Shown: positions 1 through 6,300 of the stretch, piece by piece
Layout: every line of letters starts with the position of its first letter
Numbering within the stretch: the first letter of the stretch is position 1
Assembly: GCA_945910715.1 (NCBI GenBank)
Contig: CAMDZU010000066.1
Location: 1-7,208 of the forward strand
Length of the DNA: 7,208 nt
Direction: 5' to 3'
From: an uncultured Clostridia bacterium
GTDB taxonomy: Bacteria; Bacillota; Clostridia; Oscillospirales; Ruminococcaceae
Notes under the pieces: generated by a model
Told to the model about the DNA's origin: nothing
Database searches by the model: none
What the model saw: only the letters and a program-made list of their open reading frames with translations
Made by a program: the position numbers and the translations under genes

Positions 1-983
1 TAATCAAGTACGTTGTTCCCGTTGCAGACAGACTTTACCGTGAGCAGGCGGAAAGAACAGGTCTTCCGTATCCTATGACCTTTGCGGACGCAGCCTTGAA
101 ATTCCGTTCGGGAAACCCAATGCCCTGCGTTGATTCGGACGGTATTCTTGCCCACGGAAAGAAGTTCTACCACGAGCTTTCTCCCGAAACGGCAGAGTTT
201 ATCGACGTAATGTTCGACAACCAACTTCTTGATGTTCTCAGCAAAAAGGGCAAGGCAGGCGGCGGTTACTGCGACAGCATTGCCGACTATAAAGTGCCTT
301 TCATTTTCGCCAACTTCAACGGCACCTCCGACGACGTTGAGGTAATGACTCACGAGGCAGGTCATGCCTTTGCCTTCTATATGGCGAAGGACGTTGTTCC
401 CTATACCTGTTCAAGCCCCACCTATGAAACCTGCGAGTGCCATTCAATGAGTATGGAATTCTTCGCTTGGAAATGGGCTGAGGGATTTTTCGGCAAGGAA
501 ACCGAAAAGTTCAGATACTCCCATCTCTTTGACGCAATCAAGTTTATTCCATACGGCACAATGGTTGACCATTTCCAGCATATAATGTACGAAAAGCCCG
601 ACCTTACTCCCGCACAGCGCCACGAGGAATGGAAAAAGCTTACCGCCGTTTATATGCCCTGGATGAAGCTGGACGGCTCTGTATTCTACGGAGAGGGAAT
701 GGGCTGGCAAAGACAGATGCACATTTACGAGCGTCCGTTCTATTATATTGACTATTGCCTTGCACAGACGATTTCCCTTGAATTCTGGGCATTGTCCCAG
801 CAGGACTACGATGGAGCGTGGAAGAAGTATATGAAGTTCGTAGAGCAGGCAGGCACAAAGACCTTTACCGAGATAATCGACCTTGCGGGACTTGATACGC
901 CATTCGGCGACAAGGCTCTTGAAACGGTTGCAAAGACCGCTGCGGAGTGGCTGGATAAGGCAGATATATCTATGTTCAAATAA
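1..983 (+). CDS. M3-family oligoendopeptidase (PepF-like), 5'-truncated
   Basis: C-terminal catalytic part of a zinc oligopeptidase, a cytoplasmic enzyme class that cleaves short peptides. The reading frame is open from the first bases (first whole codon at position 3), so the gene starts upstream; the ATG at 75 is internal. The zinc-binding motif HEAGH is at 351-365. A third-ligand glutamate lies in SMSMEFFAW (Glu at 456-458), the spacing expected for M3 enzymes. A later block, GWQRQMHIYERPFYYIDY (from about 702), matches the conserved M3 His/Tyr substrate-binding and transition-state region. No signal peptide can be judged because the N-terminus is missing. About 327 residues are visible of a family that is usually 550-600 long. 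The tail resembles the M3 branch often named 'M3 family oligoendopeptidase' rather than classical PepF; that subfamily call is from memory. The stop is TAA at 981-983, followed at once by a hairpin, so it probably ends its own transcription unit. Confidence 0.92.
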   Translation, partial: IKYVVPVADRLYREQAERTGLPYPMTFADAALKFRSGNPMPCVDSDGILAHGKKFYHELSPETAEFIDVMFDNQLLDVLSKKGKAGGGYCDSIADYKVPFIFANFNGTSDDVEVMTHEAGHAFAFYMAKDVVPYTCSSPTYETCECHSMSMEFFAWKWAEGFFGKETEKFRYSHLFDAIKFIPYGTMVDHFQHIMYEKPDLTPAQRHEEWKKLTAVYMPWMKLDGSVFYGEGMGWQRQMHIYERPFYYIDYCLAQTISLEFWALSQQDYDGAWKKYMKFVEQAGTKTFTEIIDLAGLDTPFGDKALETVAKTAAEWLDKADISMFK

Positions 984-996
984 GAGTTCAGATATG

Positions 997-1025
997 ATAA
1001 GGACACGGTTTTAACGTGTCCTTAT
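997..1025 (+). terminator. Hairpin after the M3 peptidase, probable terminator
   Basis: A perfect 11-bp inverted repeat: ATAAGGACACG (997-1007) pairs with CGTGTCCTTAT (1015-1025) around a 7-base loop, 13 bp after the peptidase stop. The bases that follow (TTAATG) form only a weak T tract, so Rho-independent termination is likely but not textbook. Confidence 0.7.
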
Positions 1026-1075
1026 TTAATGAATATGCAAAAAGATTTTTTCACCGAAGCTTCACAAAAAACCTC

Positions 1076-1104
1076 TTGACATTAGTTAGTAAATAAACTA
1101 TAAT
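1076..1104 (+). promoter_or_regulatory. Consensus sigma-A promoter of marR
   Basis: A perfect -35 TTGACA (1076-1081) and a perfect -10 TATAAT (1099-1104) are separated by exactly 17 bp. Transcription should start near 1111. The likely operator begins at the last base of the -10, so repressor binding would block polymerase. A fully consensus promoter suggests high expression when derepressed. Confidence 0.9.
1084..1099. promoter_or_regulatory. Weak upstream operator-like site in the promoter spacer
   Basis: AGTTAG-TAAA-TAAACT has the same 6-4-6 layout as the strong operator downstream, but only four of six positions pair. Its centre is exactly 20 bp (about two helical turns) from the centre of the 1104-1119 palindrome, so two MarR dimers could sit on the same DNA face. 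It lies between the -35 and -10. The assignment is inferred from geometry only. Confidence 0.4.
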
Positions 1105-1119
1105 GTTAGTATCCTAACA
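1104..1119. promoter_or_regulatory. Probable MarR operator (perfect palindrome)
   Basis: TGTTAG-TATC-CTAACA is a perfect 6-bp inverted repeat with a 4-bp centre. It overlaps the end of the -10 and the expected transcription start. Size, symmetry and position fit the operators bound by MarR dimers and point to autorepression of the gene that follows. Confidence 0.75.
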
Positions 1120-1135
1120 AATAAGGGGTGGTGAA

Positions 1136-1573
1136 TTGAGAAAGGAAGATCATCTCGGCTTTAAAATAAATACCATTTCACATCTTATCAAGCGTGGTAT
1201 GGATATGAAAAACGAAAGCGCCAACATTCCCGAGCTTACCCGTTCCCAGGTATGGATAATAAAATATCTCATTGAGGAAAGCAAAAACGGTGACGTATAT
1301 CAGCGTGACCTTGAAAAGGCCTTTAACGTCCGCCGTTCAACCGCAACGGGAATGCTCCAGCTTATGGAGAAAAAGGGGCTTATTCTGCGATTGCCAGTGC
1401 CTCACGACGCAAGAATGAAAAAGTTGGTGCTTACGGATTATGCCGTGCAGATTAACGACAGAATAAAGGAAAATATCGACACCATGGAAGAAACCTTGCG
1501 AAAGGGTATTACCGAGGAAGAAATCAGAGTTTTCAGCGCTGTATGCAATAAAATAATGAAAAATCTTGAATAA
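1136..1573 (+). CDS. MarR-family transcriptional regulator
   Basis: A 145-residue winged helix-turn-helix protein, the usual MarR length; family members bind palindromic DNA as dimers and usually let go on binding a small ligand. Residues 8-24 form the N-terminal dimerisation helix. Residues 37-83 contain the HTH, with recognition helix around VRRSTATGMLQLMEKKG (65-81). The wing RLPVPHDARMKKLVLT (85-100) carries the conserved Asp-x-Arg. Residues 103-145 form the C-terminal dimerisation helices. I chose the TTG at 1136 because AAGGGGTGG (1123-1131) sits just upstream at good Shine-Dalgarno spacing and the first helix is then complete. The next in-frame ATG (1199) would remove most of that helix and has no comparable RBS. 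The gene precedes a two-gene ABC exporter in the same direction, so it is probably the exporter's local regulator. The ligand cannot be read from sequence. Confidence 0.93.
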   Translation: MRKEDHLGFKINTISHLIKRGMDMKNESANIPELTRSQVWIIKYLIEESKNGDVYQRDLEKAFNVRRSTATGMLQLMEKKGLILRLPVPHDARMKKLVLTDYAVQINDRIKENIDTMEETLRKGITEEEIRVFSAVCNKIMKNLE

Positions 1574-1586
1574 GACCGTCGGTTAC

Positions 1587-1684
1587 GGCGGCTTTATACT
1601 ATTTCCTAACCAACCTATAGACAAAGTCTATAGGTTGATCCCACCGCTTTGCGGTGGGTGCGGCGAAGCCGCAGGAAAGCCGTT
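1587..1684. repeat. Module 1 of the hairpin element (hairpins a, b, c)
   Basis: CGGCTTT (1589-1595) pairs perfectly with AAAGCCG (1676-1682). Two G-U pairs (1588/1683 and 1587/1684) can extend it to 9 bp in RNA. This closing stem encloses hairpins a, b and c, giving a cloverleaf-like multiloop. The single-stranded TATACTATTTCCTAAC left inside it (1595-1610) is the stretch that can instead pair with 1767-1780. Confidence 0.65.
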
Positions 1685-1685
1685 C

Positions 1686-1781
1686 AATACTAATTCAGTC
1701 AAAACCTATGGTTTTGACTTGCCGCCTTTCAGGCGGCTCTCCTTATAGACAAAGTCTATAAGGAGATTAGGAATTAGTATT
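1686..1781. repeat. Module 2 of the hairpin element (hairpins d, e, f)
   Basis: AATACTAATTC (1686-1696) pairs perfectly over 11 bp with GAATTAGTATT (1771-1781), enclosing hairpins d, e and f. This repeats the layout of module 1. The right-hand arm is shared with the long-range pairing to 1596-1609, so the two closing stems exclude each other. Confidence 0.7.
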
Positions 1782-1795
1782 ATTAAACGAGTGAT

Positions 1796-1811
1796 TGTTA
1801 GGCTGCTTACA
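1796..1811. promoter_or_regulatory. Second candidate MarR operator, upstream of the ABC genes
   Basis: TGTTAG-GCTG-CTTACA has the same half-site, the same 6-4-6 layout and one mismatch (five of six pairs) relative to the strong operator at 1104-1119. It ends 44 bp before the first ABC start. A possible -10, TATTAT (1778-1783), lies just upstream but has no good -35, so the site could block an internal promoter or elongating polymerase. The claim rests on similarity alone. Confidence 0.5.
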
Positions 1812-1843
1812 GTAAGGAAACGAACAATTTAATGTGTTTTACG

Positions 1844-1851
1844 AAAGGAAG
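1844..1851 (+). promoter_or_regulatory. Shine-Dalgarno deciding the first ABC start
   Basis: AAAGGAAG lies 4 bases before the ATG at 1856. It places the real start there and not at the in-frame ATG at 1832, which lies upstream of this site and has only AT-rich sequence with no RBS before it. Confidence 0.85.
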
Positions 1852-1855
1852 AAAA

Positions 1856-3589
1856 ATGATAAGAAAACTATTGTCATGCGTAGGCGAATATAAAAAATCG
1901 TCTGTTCTGACGCCTGTTTTTGTTACTCTCGAGGCGGTAATGGAGGTAATAATTCCTCTGCTTATGGCGTTTCTCATTGACGAGGGCATAAACAAAAGCG
2001 ATATGGGCGCAATACTGAAAATAGGCGGACTGCTTGTTGCTTCAACGCTTGTTTCGCTGCTTTTCGGCGCTCTTTCGGGACATTATGCGGCGGTGGCTTC
2101 GGCAGGCTTTGCAAAAAATCTTCGCCAAAGAATGTACTACAAAATACAGAATTTCTCATTCAGGAACATAGACAAATTCTCAACGGCAAGCCTTGTTACC
2201 CGTCTTACGACCGACGTTACAAACGTTCAGAACGCCTATCAGATGGTAATAAGAATTGCGGTGCGCTGTCCCGTGCTGCTGTTTTTCTCTCTGATAATGT
2301 CCTTCAGCGTTAATCCGCAGCTTTCGCTGGTGTTTTTGTGCATTATTCCCGTTCTTGCCTTTGTACTGCTGTTTATCATAAAAATTGTTCACCCCATTTT
2401 CGAGCGTGTGTTCAGAACATACGATAAGCTGAACAACGTTGTTCAGGAAAATCTCCACGGAATACGGGTTGTAAAATCATTTGTCCGTGAGGATTACGAA
2501 AGGGAAAAGTTCGGAAAGGTTTCCGCTTCCATTTACAAGGATTTTACCAAGGCGGAAAAAATTCTTGCCTTTAACTCTCCCGTAATGCAGACGGCGGTTT
2601 ATGTTGCAATTCTTGCTATTTCCTGGCTGGGCGCAAAAATGATTATCGGCAGCACAATGACAACAGGTCAGCTTATGAGCCTTATTTCCTACGTTATGCA
2701 GATTCTTATGAGCCTTATGATGCTGTCCATGGTTTTCGTAATGATTACAATTTCAAGAGCCTCCGTTGAGCGTATTGTGGAAGTGCTGGACGAGGAAAGC
2801 GACATTGTAAGCAAGGAAAATGCCGTTAAGGAAGTAAAGGACGGTTCAATTTCCTTTGATAATGTTAATTTCAGCTATGCCAGAAAGGCTGACAAAAACG
2901 TTCTTGACGGAATTAACCTTAACATAAAATCAGGCGAAACCGTGGGAATTATCGGCGGCACCGGCTCCTCAAAATCCAGCTTTGTGCAGCTTATACCCCG
3001 TCTTTACGACGTCAGCGAGGGCAGTTTAAAGGTAGGCGGCGTTGACGTCCGTGACTATGATATTGAGGCTCTTCGTGAAAACGTGGCAATGGTGCTTCAG
3101 AAAAACGTGCTGTTTTCGGGTACAATAAAGGAAAATCTCCGCTGGGGAAACAAGGAGGCAAGCGACGAGGAGCTGGTAAGAGTGTGCCGCCTTGCACAGG
3201 CTGACGACTTTATTGAAACCTTCCCCGATAAGTACGACACCTACATTGAACAGGGCGGTACCAACGTTTCGGGCGGTCAGAAGCAAAGACTATGTATTGC
3301 AAGAGCATTGCTGAAAAAGCCGAAAATACTTATTCTTGACGACTCCACAAGCGCAGTTGATACAAGGACTGACGCACTTATCCGAAAGGCTTTCCGCGAG
3401 GAAATACCCGATACAACCAAGCTGATAATTGCACAGAGAATTTCCTCCGTGCAGGACGCAGACAAGATTATTGTCCTTGACGACGGCAAAATCAACGGCG
3501 TGGGAACTCACGAGGAGCTGCTTAAAACCAACGATATTTACAAGGAAGTTTACTATTCTCAAACAAAGGAGGCGGTTTCAAATGGCTGA
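1856..3589 (+). CDS. ABC exporter half-transporter, degenerate-site subunit
   Basis: A 577-residue fused permease-ATPase of the multidrug/peptide exporter type (YheI/BmrC/LmrC-like), acting in the cytoplasmic membrane. Residues about 15-300 form a six-helix transmembrane domain; the nucleotide-binding domain starts near 335. Visible motifs are Walker A GGTGSSKSS (367-375, Lys373), Q-loop Gln415, signature VSGGQ (471-475), Walker B ILILDD (ending Asp495-Asp496) and H-loop Gln527. Three positions differ from the ATPase consensus: the glycine before the Walker A lysine is Ser, the catalytic Glu is Asp496, and the switch His is Gln. The signature is intact. This pattern marks the subunit that supplies the non-hydrolysing site in heterodimeric exporters, so it should need the next gene product as partner. 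The gene overlaps that partner by 8 bp and follows marR in the same direction. Substrate unknown; drugs or peptides are typical. Confidence 0.93.
   Translation: MIRKLLSCVGEYKKSSVLTPVFVTLEAVMEVIIPLLMAFLIDEGINKSDMGAILKIGGLLVASTLVSLLFGALSGHYAAVASAGFAKNLRQRMYYKIQNFSFRNIDKFSTASLVTRLTTDVTNVQNAYQMVIRIAVRCPVLLFFSLIMSFSVNPQLSLVFLCIIPVLAFVLLFIIKIVHPIFERVFRTYDKLNNVVQENLHGIRVVKSFVREDYEREKFGKVSASIYKDFTKAEKILAFNSPVMQTAVYVAILAISWLGAKMIIGSTMTTGQLMSLISYVMQILMSLMMLSMVFVMITISRASVERIVEVLDEESDIVSKENAVKEVKDGSISFDNVNFSYARKADKNVLDGINLNIKSGETVGIIGGTGSSKSSFVQLIPRLYDVSEGSLKVGGVDVRDYDIEALRENVAMVLQKNVLFSGTIKENLRWGNKEASDEELVRVCRLAQADDFIETFPDKYDTYIEQGGTNVSGGQKQRLCIARALLKKPKILILDDSTSAVDTRTDALIRKAFREEIPDTTKLIIAQRISSVQDADKIIVLDDGKINGVGTHEELLKTNDIYKEVYYSQTKEAVSNG
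3565..3572 (+). promoter_or_regulatory. Shine-Dalgarno of the second ABC gene
   Basis: AAAGGAGG lies within the end of the upstream ABC gene, 9 bases before the ATG at 3582. With the 8-bp gene overlap it implies translational coupling, a simple way to make the two subunits in equal amounts. It also rules out the much longer open frame that reaches back to 3429. Confidence 0.9.
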
Positions 3590-5498
3590 AAAGCTTAAAA
3601 AGTCCACATTGCCTATGAAAAAGCCACCTATGAGAGGTCCGAGGGACGCTTCCAAAACCATAAAGCGCCTTTTGTCCTACATTTTCAAGGGTCATAAGCT
3701 TAGAATGGCGTTTGTACTTATCTGTATTCTGCTTAGCGCCGTTGCGGGAGTTGCAAGCTCGGTTTTTCTGCAGATACTGATTGACGATTTCATTACCCCT
3801 ATGATAGGGCAGATAAATCCCGATTTTACGGGACTTGCCGTTGCAGTGCTGACAATGGCCGGCATTTACCTTATAGGAGTTATTTCCACCTTTATGTACA
3901 ACAGGCTTATGGTGGTAATTTCTCAGGGTGTGCTTAAGGATATCCGTGATGAAATGTTCTCACACATGCAGAATTTGCCTATAAGATATTTCGACACCCA
4001 CAGCCACGGCGACATTATGAGCTATTACACCAACGATACGGATACTCTCCGTCAGATGATTTCACAGAGTATTCCACAGGTGTTTTCTTCCCTTGTGACT
4101 ATTGTTGCTGTATTTGCTGCAATGGTTGCAACAAATATATGGCTTACCATTATTGTTCTTGTAACAATTGCGGTAATAATGTTTGTTGGCAACAAAATCA
4201 CCGCAAAATCAGGCAAGTACTTCATAAAGCAGCAGCAGTCCATTGCCGCCACCAACGGCTACATTGAGGAAATGATAAACGGTCAGAAGGTGGTAAAGGT
4301 ATTCTGCCACGAGGAAGAGGCAAAGGAGGGCTTTGACAGGCTCAACGAGGAGCTTTGCGTAAACGCAACCGAGGCAAACCGCTATGCCAATATTCTTATG
4401 CCTGTTATGGGCAATATGGGTCATCTTCAGTATGCGCTTATCGCCATTATCGGCGGCGCACTTGGCATTTCAGGCTTCGGCGGAATTACCCTCGGCGCAA
4501 TTGCAAGCTTTTTACAGCTCAGCCGAAACTTTACAATGCCGATTTCGCAGGTTTCACAGCAGATTAACTCCATAGTTATGGCGCTTGCGGGCGCAGAGCG
4601 TATTTTCACTCTTATGGACGAGGAGGCTGAAACAGACGAGGGCTATGTTACCCTTGTAAACGCAAAGCGCAATCTGAACGGCGAAATAGTTGAAACTCCC
4701 GAGCATACGGGCTTATGGGCATGGAAACACCCTCACAATGACGGCACAGTTACCTATACCGAGCTTAAGGGCGACGTAAGGCTTACTGAGGTTGATTTCG
4801 GCTACAACGAAAACAAGATTGTTCTTCACGACGTTTCCGTATTTGCCGAGCCTGGACAAAAAGTAGCCTTTGTAGGCGCAACGGGCGCAGGCAAAACCAC
4901 CATAACAAACCTTATCAACCGCTTTTACGACATTGCGGACGGAAAAATACGCTATGACGGAATCAACATCAACAAAATAAAAAAGGCAGATCTGCGCCGC
5001 TCACTTGGAGTTGTTCTTCAGGACGTAAACCTGTTTACAGGTACTGTAATGGAGAATATCCGCTACGGCAAGCTTGACGCAACGGACGATGAGGTTTATG
5101 CGGCGGCAAAGCGTGCCAATGCAGACGGCTTTATACGAATGCTGCCCGACGGCTACAACACAATGCTTGAGGGTGACGGCTCGGGGCTTTCACAGGGTCA
5201 GCGCCAGCTTATTTCCATTGCAAGAGCCGCCGTTGCAGACCCGCCCGTAATGATTCTTGACGAGGCGACATCAAGCATTGACACAAGAACAGAGGCAATT
5301 GTGCAAAAGGGCATGGACAGACTTATGGCAGGCAGAACAGTATTTGTTATTGCTCACAGGCTTTCCACTGTCCGCAATTCCGACGTTATTATGGTTCTTG
5401 AGCAGGGCAGAATTATCGAGCGAGGCAATCACGACAAGCTTATTGCCGAGCACGGTAAATATTATCAGCTTTACACGGGAGCTTTTGAACTGGAATAA
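3582..5498 (+). CDS. ABC exporter half-transporter, catalytic-site subunit
   Basis: A 638-residue partner of the preceding protein (YheH/BmrD/LmrD-like), a membrane exporter subunit. It has a basic N-terminal stretch of about 40 residues, six transmembrane helices within about 40-320, a linker of about 50 residues (345-396, containing GLWAWKHPHNDG), then the nucleotide-binding domain. Motifs are Walker A GATGAGKT (432-439, Lys438), signature LSQGQ (536-540, Gln in place of the first Gly), Walker B ending Asp560-Glu561 with the catalytic Glu present, and H-loop His592. Walker A, Walker B and switch His are canonical while the signature is altered, the mirror image of the upstream gene. In the dimer, the competent site would combine this Walker A/B with the partner's VSGGQ. 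The linker is about 30 residues longer than in the partner; I recall similar inserts in clostridial homologues. It starts inside the end of the upstream gene (overlap 3582-3589) and is followed by a strong terminator. Confidence 0.94.
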   Translation: MAEKLKKSTLPMKKPPMRGPRDASKTIKRLLSYIFKGHKLRMAFVLICILLSAVAGVASSVFLQILIDDFITPMIGQINPDFTGLAVAVLTMAGIYLIGVISTFMYNRLMVVISQGVLKDIRDEMFSHMQNLPIRYFDTHSHGDIMSYYTNDTDTLRQMISQSIPQVFSSLVTIVAVFAAMVATNIWLTIIVLVTIAVIMFVGNKITAKSGKYFIKQQQSIAATNGYIEEMINGQKVVKVFCHEEEAKEGFDRLNEELCVNATEANRYANILMPVMGNMGHLQYALIAIIGGALGISGFGGITLGAIASFLQLSRNFTMPISQVSQQINSIVMALAGAERIFTLMDEEAETDEGYVTLVNAKRNLNGEIVETPEHTGLWAWKHPHNDGTVTYTELKGDVRLTEVDFGYNENKIVLHDVSVFAEPGQKVAFVGATGAGKTTITNLINRFYDIADGKIRYDGININKIKKADLRRSLGVVLQDVNLFTGTVMENIRYGKLDATDDEVYAAAKRANADGFIRMLPDGYNTMLEGDGSGLSQGQRQLISIARAAVADPPVMILDEATSSIDTRTEAIVQKGMDRLMAGRTVFVIAHRLSTVRNSDVIMVLEQGRIIERGNHDKLIAEHGKYYQLYTGAFELE

Positions 5499-5503
5499 AA
5501 ATA

Positions 5504-5528
5504 AAACCCGAGATCAATTCTCGGGTTT
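5504..5528. terminator. Bidirectional terminator between convergent genes
   Basis: AAACCCGAGA (5504-5513) pairs with TCTCGGGTTT (5519-5528) over 10 bp around the loop TCAAT. It is followed by TTATTTTTG on the plus strand. The minus strand reads through an equivalent T-rich tail (complement of 5496-5506). It serves both the ABC operon, whose stop ends 5 bp before, and the minus-strand gene whose stop lies 13 bp beyond. Confidence 0.92.
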
Positions 5529-5541
5529 ATTTTTGTCAAAT

Positions 5542-6198
5542 TCACTTGTTAACAGCCTCATGTATAAACTCGCAAAGGGGATAAAGCGTTCTGAAATCCT
5601 CTCTTAGCAGGGTTACAATTTCCTCGCTAAAAACTCTTCTGTCCTCGTAGGTATGTATGCTGTTGCAGGAAAAGCCCTTTCGGTTGTACCAGTTGTTGAC
5701 TATGGGGGAAATATCCCCTTTGGGACGCTTGTAAAAATCTCCCTCAAGAATAAATCTGTTCTGCTTTTCAAAGGTCTTTGCCAGCTTTTCAAACCTCTTT
5801 GGATTTTCGTCTATTGCTTCACGGAATTTCTGCATTGCCGCCGCAGAAGCGCTCCATATTCCCATGCCGTAGGACCAGCCCTCGCAGGTCAGCTCAAAAT
5901 AATAAGCAGGGAGAATCCACCAATCCTGCCGCTTTTCCTTGAAGGTAAACCAGTAATTGTCACGGTAGGGGTATGCGTGGGGAAAACGTGCGTCCTTTGC
6001 AATTCTGCAAACGCTGCTTACCATATTTACCTTGCTTTCCTCGCAAAAGGTGGAGAAAAGCTCGTTTGTAAGCTCCTTCATAGGCTCTGCAAGGTGTTTT
6101 TTGTATTCCTCCTTATGCTCGTTAAACCATTCTTTTCTGTTATTCAGGCGGATATTCCAGAGAAAATCCACTGTTTCCTGTGTAAAACCCTTAAACAT
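5542..6198 (-). CDS. DUF2461-family protein
   Basis: A 218-residue soluble protein of the DUF2461 (TIGR02453) family, whose biochemical role I do not know. Recognisable features are the N-terminal FLWNIRLNNRKEWFNEHKEEY (about 12-32; these proteins typically have a Leu/Asn-Asn-x-x-x-Trp-Phe motif here), the central RIAKDARFPHAYPYRDNYW (65-83) and the Trp/Tyr-rich FELTCEGWSYGMGIW (101-115). The length is normal for the family. There is no signal peptide and no membrane segment. I chose the start at 6198 because AAGGAG (6209-6204 on this strand) is 5 bases upstream. The longer in-frame ATG at 6228 falls inside the -10 box of this gene's own promoter, so it cannot be translated from that transcript. 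It is a single-gene unit, convergent with the ABC operon and divergent from the protease gene. Confidence 0.85.
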   Translation of the reverse strand: MFKGFTQETVDFLWNIRLNNRKEWFNEHKEEYKKHLAEPMKELTNELFSTFCEESKVNMVSSVCRIAKDARFPHAYPYRDNYWFTFKEKRQDWWILPAYYFELTCEGWSYGMGIWSASAAAMQKFREAIDENPKRFEKLAKTFEKQNRFILEGDFYKRPKGDISPIVNNWYNRKGFSCNSIHTYEDRRVFSEEIVTLLREDFRTLYPLCEFIHEAVNK

Positions 6199-6226
6199 AA
6201 CTGCTCCTTTTTTGTCGTATATGAAC

Positions 6227-6255
6227 ATTATATATCATAACGGGGCTTTTTTCAA
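6227..6255 (-). promoter_or_regulatory. Sigma-A promoter of the DUF2461 gene
   Basis: Read on the minus strand: -35 TTGAAA (6255-6250), a 17-bp spacer, then -10 TATAAT (6232-6227). Transcription should start near 6220, giving a leader of about 22 bases before the ATG at 6198. Confidence 0.85.
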
Positions 6256-6300
6256 CAGGAAATTGCATAATCCAAAAGCTTACAAAATGGAAACCCTTAT

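Larger units (their letters stand above)
1587..1781. repeat. Six-hairpin palindromic element in two modules
   Basis: Six perfect inverted repeats, each with exactly a 3-base loop, packed with 0-2 bases between neighbours inside a module. They are: a 1611-1637 (12 bp, AAA), b 1640-1658 (8 bp, TTT), c 1659-1673 (6 bp, GAA), d 1697-1719 (10 bp, TAT), e 1721-1737 (7 bp, TTC) and f 1738-1766 (13 bp, AAA). Hairpins a and f share the 17-base core TATAGACAAAGTCTATA (1616-1632 and 1744-1760), but their outer arms differ (CAACC/GGTTG against TCTCCT/AGGAGA) and stay complementary. This suggests the fold, not just the sequence, has been kept. The element is also bounded by a 13/14 inverted repeat (1596-1609 with 1767-1780). 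It has no T run of terminator type and no convincing ORF. It could be a non-autonomous palindromic mobile element or a structured leader of the ABC genes. Confidence 0.85.

Noticed and set aside
1566..1748. A 60-codon TTG-started open frame overlapping the hairpin element, which might be a leader peptide.
   Set aside because: It lacks a Shine-Dalgarno site, overlaps the end of marR, and its codons are dictated by the palindromes. No recognisable protein or stalling motif is visible.
1587..1781. The hairpin array as a CRISPR array or as a plain terminator cluster.
   Set aside because: There are no regularly spaced direct repeats with unique spacers and no cas genes. None of the hairpins is followed by a T run.
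1806..1816. CTTAC-A-GTAAG, a separate short palindrome before the ABC gene.
   Set aside because: Only 5 bp with a single central base, and it overlaps the better-supported 6-4-6 site. No independent reason to call it an operator.
1832..1855. An N-terminal extension of the first ABC subunit from the ATG at 1832.
   Set aside because: No ribosome-binding site precedes it, while AAAGGAAG precedes the ATG at 1856, and the extension adds residues not expected in the family.
3429..3581. A 51-residue upstream extension of the second ABC subunit.
   Set aside because: It lies wholly inside the first ABC gene in another frame. AAAGGAGG at 3565-3572 and the typical N-terminus fix the start at 3582.
6199..6228. 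A longer DUF2461 start at 6228.
   Set aside because: This ATG is part of the -10 box TATAAT of the gene's own promoter, and the AAGGAG site fits the ATG at 6198.
5653..6240. A 195-codon plus-strand open frame opposite the DUF2461 gene.
   Set aside because: It is antisense to a recognisable protein family, has no promoter or RBS of its own, and its translation is Cys/Phe/Val-rich in the manner of an antisense shadow.
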